Shown one piece after another: positions 6,471 through 14,309 of a stretch of 14,309 nt of DNA (its first letter is position 1; each line of letters opens with the position of its first letter). Source of the stretch: an uncultured Elusimicrobia bacterium. GTDB lineage: Bacteria; Elusimicrobiota; Endomicrobiia; Endomicrobiales; Endomicrobiaceae. Under the pieces are notes generated by a model. The model ran no database searches and had not been told where the DNA came from. It was given only the letters and a program-made list of their open reading frames with translations. A program made the translations under genes and the position numbers. The stretch is from NCBI GenBank assembly GCA_900321055.1, contig ONUQ01000118.1:1-14309 (forward strand), in the 5' to 3' direction.

Positions 6471-7310
6471 ATGAAAAAAAATATTTTATTTATAATTGTT
6501 TTTGCTTTATTATCTTCCGTATTTGCAACATTATATTTGTACGATATCGGACAGAAAAATAAAAGTATGTCTCAACAGGTAAAGGTTGTTGTTGCAAGTC
6601 AAAAAATTGAACAGGGTAAAATTATAACAAACTCTATGTTAAAAGAAACTACCGTACCTAAACAATATGTTCAACCGAAATATATTTCAAGTATAAAAAA
6701 CTTTTATATTGATAATAAGCCGGCATACATATCTGTAATTTCATTTGAAGAAGGAGAACAAATTACCAGTTCAAAAGTATCTTATATAGTATCGGGTTTT
6801 GGTTTATCAAACACAATTCCAAATGATAAAAAAGCAATAACTTTAGTTTTTAATTATCAGGAAGTAAACGGAATTATAACATCAGGCAGTAAAGTTGATT
6901 TGATTTCGGTAGCGGAATATGAAAATAAAAATCATAATTACGAAGAAGCATCTTGTGTAATTTCACAAAATGTTTTAGTTTTAGCGGTAGGAAATGATAT
7001 TATCGGTTCGGTAAATAATAAAAATAATGACGAACAACAACATGTTTCCGTAAATGTTCCCGTCACTTTAGCTGTTTCAATACAGGAAGCACAGAAAATA
7101 TTTTTAGCTCAGGAAAAAGGAATATTAAAATTAGTTTTACGACCGACAGCGGACGATAAAATAGAAGATACAAAGATTGTAAAAATAAATAATATTTATG
7201 AAAATGCAATATCAAACACAAAAAATCAGTCAAATAGTCAGTCATATTTTCAAATGCAAAAAAAACAAAAAGAATTAAATGAAATAATGAAAAAATATTC
7301 TCAAAAATAA
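6471..7310 (+). CDS. cpaB: CpaB/RcpC family Flp pilus assembly protein (SAF domain)
   Basis: This 279-residue protein has one N-terminal membrane anchor or uncleaved signal (about 4-24), a SAF domain (about 37-106; VVVASQKIEQGKIITNSML, later FEEGEQI) and a CpaB-type region (about 118-240; KAITLVFNY, GSKVDLISV, LAVSIQEAQKIFLAQEKG, LKLVLRP). CpaB proteins sit at the periplasmic side of Tad machines and are linked to secretin function and pilus stability. The C-terminal tail is Asn/Gln/Lys-rich and looks disordered. The gene starts 9 bases after flp with no clear Shine-Dalgarno site. Its TAA shares one base with the next ATG (TAATG), so the two genes are coupled. In most tad loci the secretin gene follows cpaB; here it does not. 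Confidence 0.88.
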   Translation: MKKNILFIIVFALLSSVFATLYLYDIGQKNKSMSQQVKVVVASQKIEQGKIITNSMLKETTVPKQYVQPKYISSIKNFYIDNKPAYISVISFEEGEQITSSKVSYIVSGFGLSNTIPNDKKAITLVFNYQEVNGIITSGSKVDLISVAEYENKNHNYEEASCVISQNVLVLAVGNDIIGSVNNKNNDEQQHVSVNVPVTLAVSIQEAQKIFLAQEKGILKLVLRPTADDKIEDTKIVKINNIYENAISNTKNQSNSQSYFQMQKKQKELNEIMKKYSQK

Positions 7311-9226
7311 TGAAAAATTCAAAAATAGTTTCTTTTTTACAAATTGAAAATTCTCAAAATATAACTAACTTGCTAAGGGGCTTTTCTTTTATATATTCAA
7401 AAAACAAAAGCAAAAGTATTGTTATTGATTTAAGACCTAATAGTAATATAATATGGTCTTATTACGGTAAGAAAAATATAAAATATTTGGATGATATATT
7501 AAATATTATTTTAGATATAAATATACCGATGTTAAAAACATATTTTAATTGTGACAACGATATTGTATGTGCGAAAAATATAAATAAAATATTAGATAAT
7601 GATAATTTTAATTTTACAATAAAAGCATTATCCCAAATATACGATAATATATTTATATCTGCCATAAATAACAATAATTTACAAAAAGTGTTGCATATAA
7701 CCGACATTGTTTTGTGTCCGATAACAAAGGAACCCGTATCTTTGTTTAATTATAAAAATATTTTTTCAGATATTGTAATTAATAATATAAAAGATACGGA
7801 AATATTTCCAGTTGTTTTTAAAACGGAATTTGATTTTAATATTGATGAACAAGAAACGAATCTGGTTCCTCAAAATTCAATATTTATAAATTATTCTTCC
7901 AAAATTGAGCAAGAAATTCAAACTAAAAATTTTATATTTAATGATGATAAAAATGAATTTGTCATAGGACTTAATAATATTATAAATTTAATATCAAAAA
8001 ATAATGAAAGTGATGTCGATACGGTTAATGTGAATGATTATTCAAAAAATTCCAATAAGTATATTCTTTTGAAAGAAAAATTACACAAAGATTTGGTAGC
8101 TAAAATGAAAGAATATGCCAAAGAAGAAGATAAAAATATTTTATCTGACATAATAAAAGTAAAAATTCAGGAATTACTTGATTTATACGGAATAAAAATT
8201 CCCGCTGACATACAAGAAGTGTTATCAAAAGAATTGACGGATGATGTTGTTGGACTTGGAATATTAGAAGATTTATTGGCAGACGAAAATATTACGGAAA
8301 TAATGGTAAACGGTTTAAATAATATATATGTTGAAAAAAAAGGTAAGTTAGAAAAAACAGATATAAAGTTTAATGATATAGATAAATTGAAAATAGTTAT
8401 AAATAGAATAGTTGCTCCCATTGGAAGACATGTAGACGAAACTTCTCCTATAGTGGATGCAAGATTAAAAGACGGTTCAAGAGTAAATATAGTAATTTCT
8501 CCTATATCCTTATATGGTCCGATATTAACAATAAGAAAATTTGCCAAACATAAATTGTCTGGGCAAAATCTTATTGATTTCGGTTCATTAAATCAGGAAA
8601 TGTTGGACTTTTTAAAAGTTGCGGTTTCAAACAAGAAAAATATTTTAATTTCAGGCGGAACAGGTTCCGGAAAAACCACTTTGTTAAACATAGTATCTTC
8701 TTTTATAGGAGAAAGAGAAAGAATTATTACCATAGAAGATTCTGCGGAATTACAATTGCAACAAGACCATGTTATAAGATTAGAATCAAGACCAAAATCA
8801 TTGGAAGGGACATCGGAAATTACCATAAGACAATTAGTGATAAACTCTTTAAGAATGAGACCGGACAGAATTATTGTAGGAGAATGTAGAGCGGCAGAAA
8901 CTTTGGATATGTTACAAGCAATGAATACGGGGCATAGCGGTTCTATGACAACAGTTCATTCTAATTCCTGTCAAGATGCAATTTCAAGATTAGTAGTAAT
9001 GTCTTTAATGGCAGGTTTTGATTTACCAGAAAAATCTATAGTATCAATGATAGCTTCAGCAATAGATATTATTGTTCAAATAAAAAGATGTACGGACGGT
9101 TCAAGGAAAATTTCAGAAATTTCTTTGCTGGAAAAAGCAGATAATAACAATTATAACATAGTTCCGGTTTTTTTCTATAACGAACAAAATAATTGTTTTG
9201 TTAAGAGGGAAAACAAATTATGTTAA
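7310..9226 (+). CDS. cpaF: Fusion of a degenerate CpaE/TadZ-like domain with CpaF/TadA ATPase
   Basis: The C-terminal part (about 250-638) is the Tad secretion ATPase that powers Flp pilus assembly. It has an N-terminal helical region, Walker A GGTGSGKTT (449-457), the Asp box IITIEDSAEL (472-481), Walker B RIIVGECRAAE (520-530) and the His box GHSGSMTTVH (541-550), all intact. The extra N-terminal part (about 1-230) resembles the ParA/MinD fold of CpaE/TadZ. It has a first strand KIVSFL, then SIVIDLRPNS where CpaE has its VDLD strand, a YDNIFIS strand, a DIVLCPITKEPVSLFN segment, and a tail ending TKNFIFNDDKNEFVIGLNNI like the CpaE C-terminus. The P-loop is missing: QIENSQNIT stands where KGGVGKTT belongs. 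CpaF alone is usually 400-500 residues, so 638 fits a fusion. It overlaps cpaB by one base and tadB by seven. Confidence 0.92.
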   Translation: MKNSKIVSFLQIENSQNITNLLRGFSFIYSKNKSKSIVIDLRPNSNIIWSYYGKKNIKYLDDILNIILDINIPMLKTYFNCDNDIVCAKNINKILDNDNFNFTIKALSQIYDNIFISAINNNNLQKVLHITDIVLCPITKEPVSLFNYKNIFSDIVINNIKDTEIFPVVFKTEFDFNIDEQETNLVPQNSIFINYSSKIEQEIQTKNFIFNDDKNEFVIGLNNIINLISKNNESDVDTVNVNDYSKNSNKYILLKEKLHKDLVAKMKEYAKEEDKNILSDIIKVKIQELLDLYGIKIPADIQEVLSKELTDDVVGLGILEDLLADENITEIMVNGLNNIYVEKKGKLEKTDIKFNDIDKLKIVINRIVAPIGRHVDETSPIVDARLKDGSRVNIVISPISLYGPILTIRKFAKHKLSGQNLIDFGSLNQEMLDFLKVAVSNKKNILISGGTGSGKTTLLNIVSSFIGERERIITIEDSAELQLQQDHVIRLESRPKSLEGTSEITIRQLVINSLRMRPDRIIVGECRAAETLDMLQAMNTGHSGSMTTVHSNSCQDAISRLVVMSLMAGFDLPEKSIVSMIASAIDIIVQIKRCTDGSRKISEISLLEKADNNNYNIVPVFFYNEQNNCFVKRENKLC

Positions 9227-10026
9227 ATATAGTTTATTTATTGCTGTTTTTGATTTCTTGTTTTTTATTTGTATATTATATTTTGTTGGAAATAAAATCA
9301 AAGAAAAATACTGTTAAAAAAAATGAAAGTGTTGCAACGGTAAATAATAGTAGAAAAAAAATATTGTTATTTTTTGTCCTTTTTATTTTAATATCAATAA
9401 TTTTAAATGTAGTTTATGCAATAATGATAACATTGGTATCCGGGTATTACATAAAAATGAATATTATTAATAAAAAACAAAAAGATAAAAAAGAAATAGA
9501 TAAACAAATTGTAGAGGTAATCCGATTGTTTAGAAATTCGGTTTCTTCGGGTGAATCCGTTACACAAACAATAGAGTCAATATCAAACCAAATAAAAGGA
9601 AAAATATCAATAGAGTTTAAAGAAATATCAAACAAAATAAAGTTAGGTATAAGTTTGGATAATGCATTAAAAGAATCTTGTGATAATATTAAAAACGAAC
9701 AATATAAATTTTTTATAGATTCTATAAGAATATCAAATTCTACGGGTATAAAAATTTCTGATATTTTATCTAAAATAGAAGAATCAATAAATCAAAAACT
9801 TGCATTAACTACAAAAGTTGATGTGTTGACTTCTCAGGTAAGATTTTCCAGTACGATTATAAGTTTTATTCCGTTTCTTATAGTCGGATTGATTTATTTT
9901 GTTGAGCCCGGTATTGTATCTGTTTTGTTTACAACATTTTTGGGAAATATTATTTTGTTAGTTTGTGTTATTATGATATTGGTCGGCTCTTTTATTATGA
10001 AAAAAATTGCGGATATTAAATTATGA
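9220..10026 (+). CDS. tadB: TadB-like inner-membrane platform protein (T2SSF domain)
   Basis: The 268-residue protein is one of two GspF-like platform proteins on which the Tad ATPase acts. Two N-terminal membrane helices (about 2-24 and 46-77) are followed by a cytoplasmic helical T2SSF domain. That domain has EVIRLFRNSVSSGESVTQTI, then GISLDNALKES and FFIDSIRISNSTGIKISDIL, matching the two helical hairpins of TadB/TadC. Two more helices close the protein (about 208-230 and 235-258). The ATG lies inside the end of the ATPase gene (ATGTTAA overlap) with AGAGGG 10 bases upstream. The stop overlaps tadC by ATGA. The order after the ATPase and the 4-helix layout support TadB over TadC. Confidence 0.87.
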   Translation: MLNIVYLLLFLISCFLFVYYILLEIKSKKNTVKKNESVATVNNSRKKILLFFVLFILISIILNVVYAIMITLVSGYYIKMNIINKKQKDKKEIDKQIVEVIRLFRNSVSSGESVTQTIESISNQIKGKISIEFKEISNKIKLGISLDNALKESCDNIKNEQYKFFIDSIRISNSTGIKISDILSKIEESINQKLALTTKVDVLTSQVRFSSTIISFIPFLIVGLIYFVEPGIVSVLFTTFLGNIILLVCVIMILVGSFIMKKIADIKL

Positions 10027-10907
10027 TATATTTATTTTTAACTTTCATATTTTTATTAATATTGTTTTATTTGTTGTATTCAATGGCTGTGTTATTTTTA
10101 TCCGGTTTTTATGCCAAACAAAATTTTTATGGCAGTATAAATAATAAACAAAAATTTTTTATAGTATATTTAATAAAATATTCAAATATTTTTATTCCGA
10201 TATTTAAAGCTGTTAAATTAAAATCATTTATTGAATATACCGATAAAATAGATGCTATGTTAAAGATTTTTGAATTTGATAATGTAAAATTAAATTCATA
10301 TAACTTTATTTTTATACAAATGGTTTCAGCGATTATCGGTTGTTTGGTTTCTGTGTTTGTTTTCGGTTTTGATATTTTATTTATGATATGTTTCGGTTTG
10401 CTGTTTTTGATTTTACCGTACTTAAAAATTTATGAACAATACAATAATAGAGTAAATAATATTATTAAACAGTTACCGGATGTTGCGAATTTGTTGGCTA
10501 TAATGATTTATTCGGGTATAGATTTTAATAATGCCATAAACAGAATAAATATTATTTTGGAAGGCGATCTGATAGTTGAATTAAAAAATATTATAAATAA
10601 AGTATCATTAGGTATAGATATAAAAATTGCATTTAAAGAACTTGCCGAAAAATATAATATTGTCGGGCTAAACACCTTTGTAAAAGCAATAACTATTTCA
10701 TTGGATACGGGAACGGGTTTGACTGACAGTTTAAATAAAATAGCACAACAAATTACAAATGATAATGTTGCAATAGCAGAAAAAAAAGCACACGAAGCAC
10801 CGGTAAAAATGTTGTTACCTATGACTATTTTAATATTACCGACAATATTTATTTTATTATTTGCACCGTTTGTAATTTCTTTTTTTAGGTCAGGCAGTTT
10901 ATTGTAG
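10023..10907 (+). CDS. tadC: TadC-like inner-membrane platform protein (T2SSF domain)
   Basis: The 294-residue second platform protein probably forms a hetero-oligomer with TadB. It has an N-terminal membrane helix, two helices around 98-140, the T2SSF domain with QLPDVANLLAIMIYSGIDF, GIDIKIAFKELAEKY and FVKAITISLDTGTGLTDSLN, and a C-terminal helix. The conserved segment KKAHEAPVKMLLPM before that last helix is typical of TadC. It overlaps tadB by ATGA and has no evident Shine-Dalgarno site of its own, so coupled translation is likely. It is the last Tad gene here. The 152 bases that follow contain promoter elements for glmU and no strong terminator, only a 5-bp hairpin near 10912 without a T tract. 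Confidence 0.87.
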   Translation: MIYLFLTFIFLLILFYLLYSMAVLFLSGFYAKQNFYGSINNKQKFFIVYLIKYSNIFIPIFKAVKLKSFIEYTDKIDAMLKIFEFDNVKLNSYNFIFIQMVSAIIGCLVSVFVFGFDILFMICFGLLFLILPYLKIYEQYNNRVNNIIKQLPDVANLLAIMIYSGIDFNNAINRINIILEGDLIVELKNIINKVSLGIDIKIAFKELAEKYNIVGLNTFVKAITISLDTGTGLTDSLNKIAQQITNDNVAIAEKKAHEAPVKMLLPMTILILPTIFILLFAPFVISFFRSGSLL

Positions 10908-10941
10908 TTCAAAAAGACATATCTTTAAACTTAAAAATTCC

Positions 10942-10970
10942 TTTACAATATATAATAATAATTATAAAAT
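10942..10970 (+). promoter_or_regulatory. Candidate upstream promoter of the glmU operon
   Basis: TTTACA (10942-10947), a 17-base spacer and TAAAAT (10965-10970) form a good sigma70-type promoter about 90 bases before the glmU start. It may act together with the closer promoter at 11006-11034. Confidence 0.45.
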
Positions 10971-11005
10971 GGCAAATATATGTTTGAATAATATAGGGTT
11001 GTTGT

Positions 11006-11034
11006 TTGAAAAACATATAATAATTTTGTAAAAT
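11006..11034 (+). promoter_or_regulatory. Candidate proximal promoter of the glmU operon
   Basis: TTGAAA (11006-11011), a 17-base spacer and TAAAAT (11029-11034) predict a transcript start near 11041. The leader to the ATG at 11060 would be about 19 bases and contains AGGA at 11052-11055. The placement relative to the ribosome binding site makes this the better of the two candidates. Confidence 0.5.
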
Positions 11035-11059
11035 CCAAAGGTTAGTATAGTAGGAATTT

Positions 11060-12424
11060 ATGGATAATATTTATGGTGTAATACTCGGAGCCGGTGAAGG
11101 CACAAGAATGAAGTCTTGTTTGCCAAAAGTTTTGCATAAAGTTTGTGGAAAAGAGTTAATTTTCCATGTAACGGATTGTATGAAAACTGCAGTTAAAATG
11201 CAGAAACTTGTAGTTGTGGTTGGAAGCGGTTCCGATTTGGTTATCAAATGTTTAGATAAATATCAGGTAGACTATGTTTTTCAAAAAGAAAGACTTGGTT
11301 CTGCTCATGCTCTTTTATGTGCTAAAGATAAACTAAAAAATCTTAACGGGCAATTGATTGTTATGTGTGGAGATACTCCTTTAGTTCAATCAAAAACCAT
11401 AAAAGATTTATTAAAGTACCATGTTAAAAATAAAAATAGTGCAACCGTTTTATCCGGTATTATAAAAAATCCTTTCGGATACGGAAGAATAGTTAGAGAT
11501 ACAAGAGGAAAGGTTATTTGTATAGTTGAAGAAAAATCTGCAACTGAACAGGAAAAACAGATAAAAGAAATAAATAGCGGAATATATTGTTTTGATTTGA
11601 AAGTTCTTTGGAAAGCATTAAGTAAAGTAGATAATAAAAATAATAAAAAAGAATATTATCTTACGGATGTAATTGCAATATTAAATAAAGACGGATATAA
11701 AACGGATGCTGTTGCACTTACAAATGAAGAAGAAATTTTGGGAGTAAATACCAGGGCACAACTTGCTGTTGCCGATAAAATTTTAAGAGATAGAAAAAAT
11801 AATGAACTTATGGCAAGCGGTGTAACTGTAATTAATCCTGAAACAACTTATATTGATGCTGATGTTGTTATAGGTCAAGACACAATAATAAAACCTAATA
11901 CTTATATTGAAGCAAATACAAAAATAGGTAGAAATTGTATAATAGGACCGGATACAACAGTTAAAGATTCAATTATAGCAGATAATGTTTTTATAACAAA
12001 CTCCTATGTGGAAAGTTCTAAAATAGAAAAAGGTGTTAATGTCGGACCTTTTGCTCATTTAAGACCGGGTTCTGTTTTAAAGGAAAATGTTAAAGTCGGT
12101 AATTTTAGTGAAGTAAAAAAATCTGTAGTCGGGTATGGTTCCAAAGTGAACCATTTATCATATATAGGAGATGCAACAGTCGGGAAAAATGTTAACATAG
12201 GTGCTGGAACTATTACCTGTAACTATGATGGTAAAAACAAGTTCCAAACTATTATAAAAGATGATGTTTTTGTAGGTTCAAATGTGAATTTGGTTGCTCC
12301 CGTTCATATAGGTTCTAAAGTTCTTATAGCGGCAGGATCTACAATAACGGATAGTGTCTCTTCGAATAAATTAGTAATAGCAAGAGAAAGACAAATAGTA
12401 AAAGAAAGAAAGAGGGTAAAATGA
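11060..12424 (+). CDS. glmU: Bifunctional GlmU: N-acetylglucosamine-1-P uridylyltransferase / GlcN-1-P acetyltransferase
   Basis: GlmU makes UDP-GlcNAc from glucosamine-1-phosphate, acetyl-CoA and UTP in the cytoplasm, feeding peptidoglycan and, where present, LPS. The 454 residues equal the usual full length (E. coli 456). The uridylyltransferase half shows GAGEGTRMKSCLPK (10-23), QKERLGSAHA, GDTPL with the Mg ligand D105, INSGIYCFD and GVN with N230. The left-handed beta-helix acetyltransferase half shows RPGS with R335, K353, NHLSYIGD with the catalytic base H365, and GAGTITCNYDGKNK (381-394). One small deviation is Gly in place of the common Ala in the LAAG nucleotide loop (ILGAG). The gene is preceded by its own promoters, and its stop overlaps prs by ATGA. 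Confidence 0.97.
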   Translation: MDNIYGVILGAGEGTRMKSCLPKVLHKVCGKELIFHVTDCMKTAVKMQKLVVVVGSGSDLVIKCLDKYQVDYVFQKERLGSAHALLCAKDKLKNLNGQLIVMCGDTPLVQSKTIKDLLKYHVKNKNSATVLSGIIKNPFGYGRIVRDTRGKVICIVEEKSATEQEKQIKEINSGIYCFDLKVLWKALSKVDNKNNKKEYYLTDVIAILNKDGYKTDAVALTNEEEILGVNTRAQLAVADKILRDRKNNELMASGVTVINPETTYIDADVVIGQDTIIKPNTYIEANTKIGRNCIIGPDTTVKDSIIADNVFITNSYVESSKIEKGVNVGPFAHLRPGSVLKENVKVGNFSEVKKSVVGYGSKVNHLSYIGDATVGKNVNIGAGTITCNYDGKNKFQTIIKDDVFVGSNVNLVAPVHIGSKVLIAAGSTITDSVSSNKLVIARERQIVKERKRVK

Positions 12425-13347
12425 AGCTAAAACTTATCGCAGGTAATGCAAATCCTGATTTGGCACAGTCTATCGCAAAACAATTAGGAACAGAATTAAC
12501 TCCTGCAAAAATAGGAAGATTTAGTGACGGAGAAATACAGGTAAAGATAATTGACGGAGTTAGAGGAGCAGATTGCTTTATAATTCAATCTACATGTGCT
12601 CCCGTAAATGAAAATATTATGGAATTGTTGGTAATAGCAGATGCTCTAAAAAGAGCTTCCGCAAAAAGAATAACAGCTGTAATTCCATATTATGGTTATG
12701 CAAGACAAGACAGAAAAGCAGAACCAAGAGTTCCGATAACATCAAAACTGATAGCAAATCTTATTACGGTTTCAGGAATAGATAAAGTTTTGACAATGGA
12801 TTTACATGCACGACAAATTCAGGGATTTTTTGATATACCGGTAGATCATTTATATGCAAGACCGGTGTTATTGAAATATTTCCGGGATTTAAAATTGGAT
12901 AATCCTATAGTTGTTTCCCCTGATGCAGGCGGAGTAGAAAGAGCAAGAGCATTTGCAAAACTTCTCAGTGCGGATTTGGCTATTGTAGATAAGAGAAGAC
13001 CAAGACCAAATGAAGCGGCTATTATGAACATAATCGGTGATGTTAAAGGTAGAAATGCTATTATTCTTGATGATATGATTGATACGGCAGGGACATTAAC
13101 AAAAGTTGCCGATGCAATAAAAAATGCAGGTGCATTAAAAGTTTATGCTGCGGCCTCTCATGGAGTATTATCAGGTGAAGCCATAGAAAAAATAAAAGCA
13201 TCTTCGTTGGAAGAAGTGGCAATTACGGATTCAATAGTTCATAAAAAAGATTTACCGAAAATTAAAATATTATCAATTGCAGAATTATTGGCAGAAGCCA
13301 TAAAAAGAATATCTAACGATCAGTCTATTAGTGAACTTTTCGTTTAA
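12421..13347 (+). CDS. prs: Ribose-phosphate pyrophosphokinase (PRPP synthetase)
   Basis: Prs makes phosphoribosyl pyrophosphate from ribose-5-phosphate and ATP for nucleotide, histidine, tryptophan and NAD synthesis. The 308 residues match class I enzymes (about 310-320). Visible signatures are GRFSDGE (32-38), PYYGYARQDRK (89-99), TMDLHARQIQGFFDIP with the metal-binding His (H129), VSPDAGGVERA (165-175) and the PRPP-binding loop ILDDMIDTAGTL (215-226). The allosteric and active-site regions look complete. Its ATG overlaps the glmU stop by four bases, and GAGGG lies just upstream inside glmU, so translation is coupled. A glmU-prs pair is common in many bacteria. Confidence 0.97.
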   Translation: MKLKLIAGNANPDLAQSIAKQLGTELTPAKIGRFSDGEIQVKIIDGVRGADCFIIQSTCAPVNENIMELLVIADALKRASAKRITAVIPYYGYARQDRKAEPRVPITSKLIANLITVSGIDKVLTMDLHARQIQGFFDIPVDHLYARPVLLKYFRDLKLDNPIVVSPDAGGVERARAFAKLLSADLAIVDKRRPRPNEAAIMNIIGDVKGRNAIILDDMIDTAGTLTKVADAIKNAGALKVYAAASHGVLSGEAIEKIKASSLEEVAITDSIVHKKDLPKIKILSIAELLAEAIKRISNDQSISELFV

Positions 13348-13370
13348 AAATAAATAGCAGAAATATAAAT

Positions 13371-13375
13371 GGAGG
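13371..13375 (+). promoter_or_regulatory. Shine-Dalgarno site deciding the rplY start
   Basis: GGAGG lies five bases before the ATG at 13381. An in-frame ATG at 13369 directly precedes this site and would translate it as EEG, so the downstream ATG is the likely start. Confidence 0.8.
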
Positions 13376-13380
13376 AAGGT

Positions 13381-14037
13381 ATGAAGCAGGTAGTTTTAGA
13401 AGCAGAAATTAGAGATGTATCAAAAAACTTAAATGTTCTTAGAAGTTCAGGAAAAGTTCCGGCAGTATTTTATGGTAAAAAGGAACAACCTATAGCAATA
13501 AGTGTTGATGCAAAAAAATTTGTATCTATAGTAGAAAAAGAAGGTGCAAATGTTATTGTTGAATTGAAGTTTAAAGATTCATCAAAACCGGCAATAATTA
13601 AAGAATTACAAAGACATATTCTTACACAAGCTCCAAATCATATAGATTTTCAATCAATTTCATTAACGGAAAAAGTTGAAATTCTTGTTCCTATACATGT
13701 TGAAGGAGTTGCTGACGGTGTAAAAAATGCAGGCGGAACATTGGAACATGTTATGAGAGAAATAAAAGTTCAGTGTTTACCTACAGATATGCCTTCAAAA
13801 ATAAGTGTAGATGTTACGGCATTAAAAGTTGGAGACGATATAACGATTGAACAATTACCTAAGATTGAAGGTGTTGAATATATTCATCATGATAAAAAAG
13901 CGGTAGTTGTTACCGTTTTAGGTCAAACTGTTGAAGAAGAAAAACCGGAAGAAACAGCAGAACCTCAAGCACCGGAAGTTATAAGTAAAGGCAAGAAAGA
14001 TGAAGAAGGAACTGCTACAGACGGAGCAAAAAAATAA
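13381..14037 (+). CDS. rplY: Ribosomal protein L25, long TL5/Ctc type
   Basis: This 218-residue 5S rRNA-binding protein of the large ribosomal subunit belongs to the two-domain Ctc/TL5 type, not the short E. coli L25 (94 residues). The N-terminal RNA-binding domain (about 1-92) shows LEAEIRD, LRSSGKVPAVFYGKKEQPIA and HILTQAPNHIDFQSISLTEK. The C-terminal beta domain (about 93-178) shows VPIHVEGVADGVKNAGGTLE and VQCLPTDMPSKISVDVTAL. An acidic, Pro/Lys-rich tail closes the protein and is probably disordered. The start at 13381 is preferred over the in-frame ATG at 13369 because of the GGAGG between them. It lies 33 bases after prs and 6 bases before pth, the usual neighbour. The Ctc form is stress-linked in Bacillus; no stress promoter is visible here. 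Confidence 0.93.
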   Translation: MKQVVLEAEIRDVSKNLNVLRSSGKVPAVFYGKKEQPIAISVDAKKFVSIVEKEGANVIVELKFKDSSKPAIIKELQRHILTQAPNHIDFQSISLTEKVEILVPIHVEGVADGVKNAGGTLEHVMREIKVQCLPTDMPSKISVDVTALKVGDDITIEQLPKIEGVEYIHHDKKAVVVTVLGQTVEEEKPEETAEPQAPEVISKGKKDEEGTATDGAKK

Positions 14038-14043
14038 TAAATT

Positions 14044-14309
14044 ATGTCTTGTGACATCAAATTTGTTGTAGGTCTGGGTAATCCGGGTGAAAAATATAGT
14101 AATACTCGTCATAATTTTGGTTTTAAAGCAGTTGATAAGATTGCCGAAAATGAAAATCTTTTGTGGAAAAACTGGAATGATATGGCGAGTATTACATTTT
14201 ATAGAAGGAATGAGAATAATATACTTATAGCAAAACCTATGACTTTTATGAATAATTCAGGGTTTCCTATAGTAGCTCTTTTAAAATATTATAAAATTGT
14301 TCCTCAAGA
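14044..14309 (+). CDS. pth: Peptidyl-tRNA hydrolase, 5' part, cut by the window edge
   Basis: Pth releases tRNA from peptidyl-tRNA dropped by stalled ribosomes. The first 88 codons are present, of a usual total of about 190. The start MSCDIKFVVGLGNPGEKYSN leads into TRHNFGF, which carries the catalytic His of the NPGxxYxxTRHN signature. KPMTFMNNSG, the conserved peptide-binding Asn region, follows, and then LLKYYKIVPQ at the edge. The gene begins 6 bases after the rplY stop with no clear Shine-Dalgarno site, so it probably depends on translation from upstream. The truncation is only the window end; no internal stop or frameshift is seen. Confidence 0.96.
   Translation, partial: MSCDIKFVVGLGNPGEKYSNTRHNFGFKAVDKIAENENLLWKNWNDMASITFYRRNENNILIAKPMTFMNNSGFPIVALLKYYKIVPQ

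Noticed and set aside
8167..8547. 126-codon minus-strand open frame inside the CpaF gene
   Set aside because: It lies opposite strongly conserved ATPase coding sequence and has no family motif. Chance antisense frame in AT-rich DNA; the same applies to 10508-10912 opposite tadC.
10911..10926. Short hairpin after tadC as a terminator
   Set aside because: Only a 5-bp stem (AAAGA/TCTTT) and no T tract follows.

Overview
The window is very AT-rich bacterial chromosomal DNA. All genes look bacterial: ATG starts with one TTG, GGAG-type Shine-Dalgarno sites, and sigma70-like TTGACA/TATAAT promoters. A lipoprotein, an FtsH-family membrane protease, an NlpC/P60 wall hydrolase and a Tad/Flp pilus locus fit a free-living or host-associated bacterium. 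The low GC and this gene mix would suit a low-GC gut lineage such as Elusimicrobiota (Endomicrobia-like), but that assignment is inference with low confidence. There is no rRNA, tRNA, CRISPR, phage or insertion sequence that I can support.

Layout. (1) 1-291: a possible C-terminal tail of an upstream gene, an A/T-only hairpin with a T tract (likely intrinsic terminator), then a promoter region overlapped by an inverted repeat. (2) 292-1746 (+): a secreted NlpC/P60 peptidase with N-terminal stabilising and SH3-type domains. (3) 1747-2083: convergent intergenic DNA holding what looks like a small frameshifted minus-strand reading frame. (4) 5627-2084 (-): an operon of an FtsH-like protease, an unrecognised lipoprotein whose start overlaps the ftsH stop, and metF with a TTG start. 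(5) 5628-5779: a divergent promoter region. (6) 5780-10907 (+): a compact Tad/Flp pilus operon: TadE-like minor pilin, Flp pilin, CpaB, a CpaE/TadZ-like domain fused to the CpaF/TadA ATPase, TadB and TadC. From cpaB onward the genes overlap by 1-7 bases. (7) 11060-14309 (+): a housekeeping operon, glmU-prs-rplY(ctc)-pth, behind two candidate promoters; pth runs off the window.

How the genes work together. The Tad genes encode the pilin, a pseudopilin, the inner-membrane platform (TadB/TadC), the motor ATPase and CpaB. The outer-membrane secretin, the prepilin peptidase and the TPR lipoprotein usually found in tad loci are absent here and must lie elsewhere or be replaced. The glmU operon joins UDP-GlcNAc synthesis, PRPP synthesis and translation factors, a common bacterial grouping.

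The most interesting points are the fused, P-loop-less TadZ-like domain on the Tad motor ATPase, an FtsH homologue that has lost its periplasmic domain and gained a 12-bp-repeat-encoded Asn/Ser/Lys N-terminus, and the unknown lipoprotein coupled to it.
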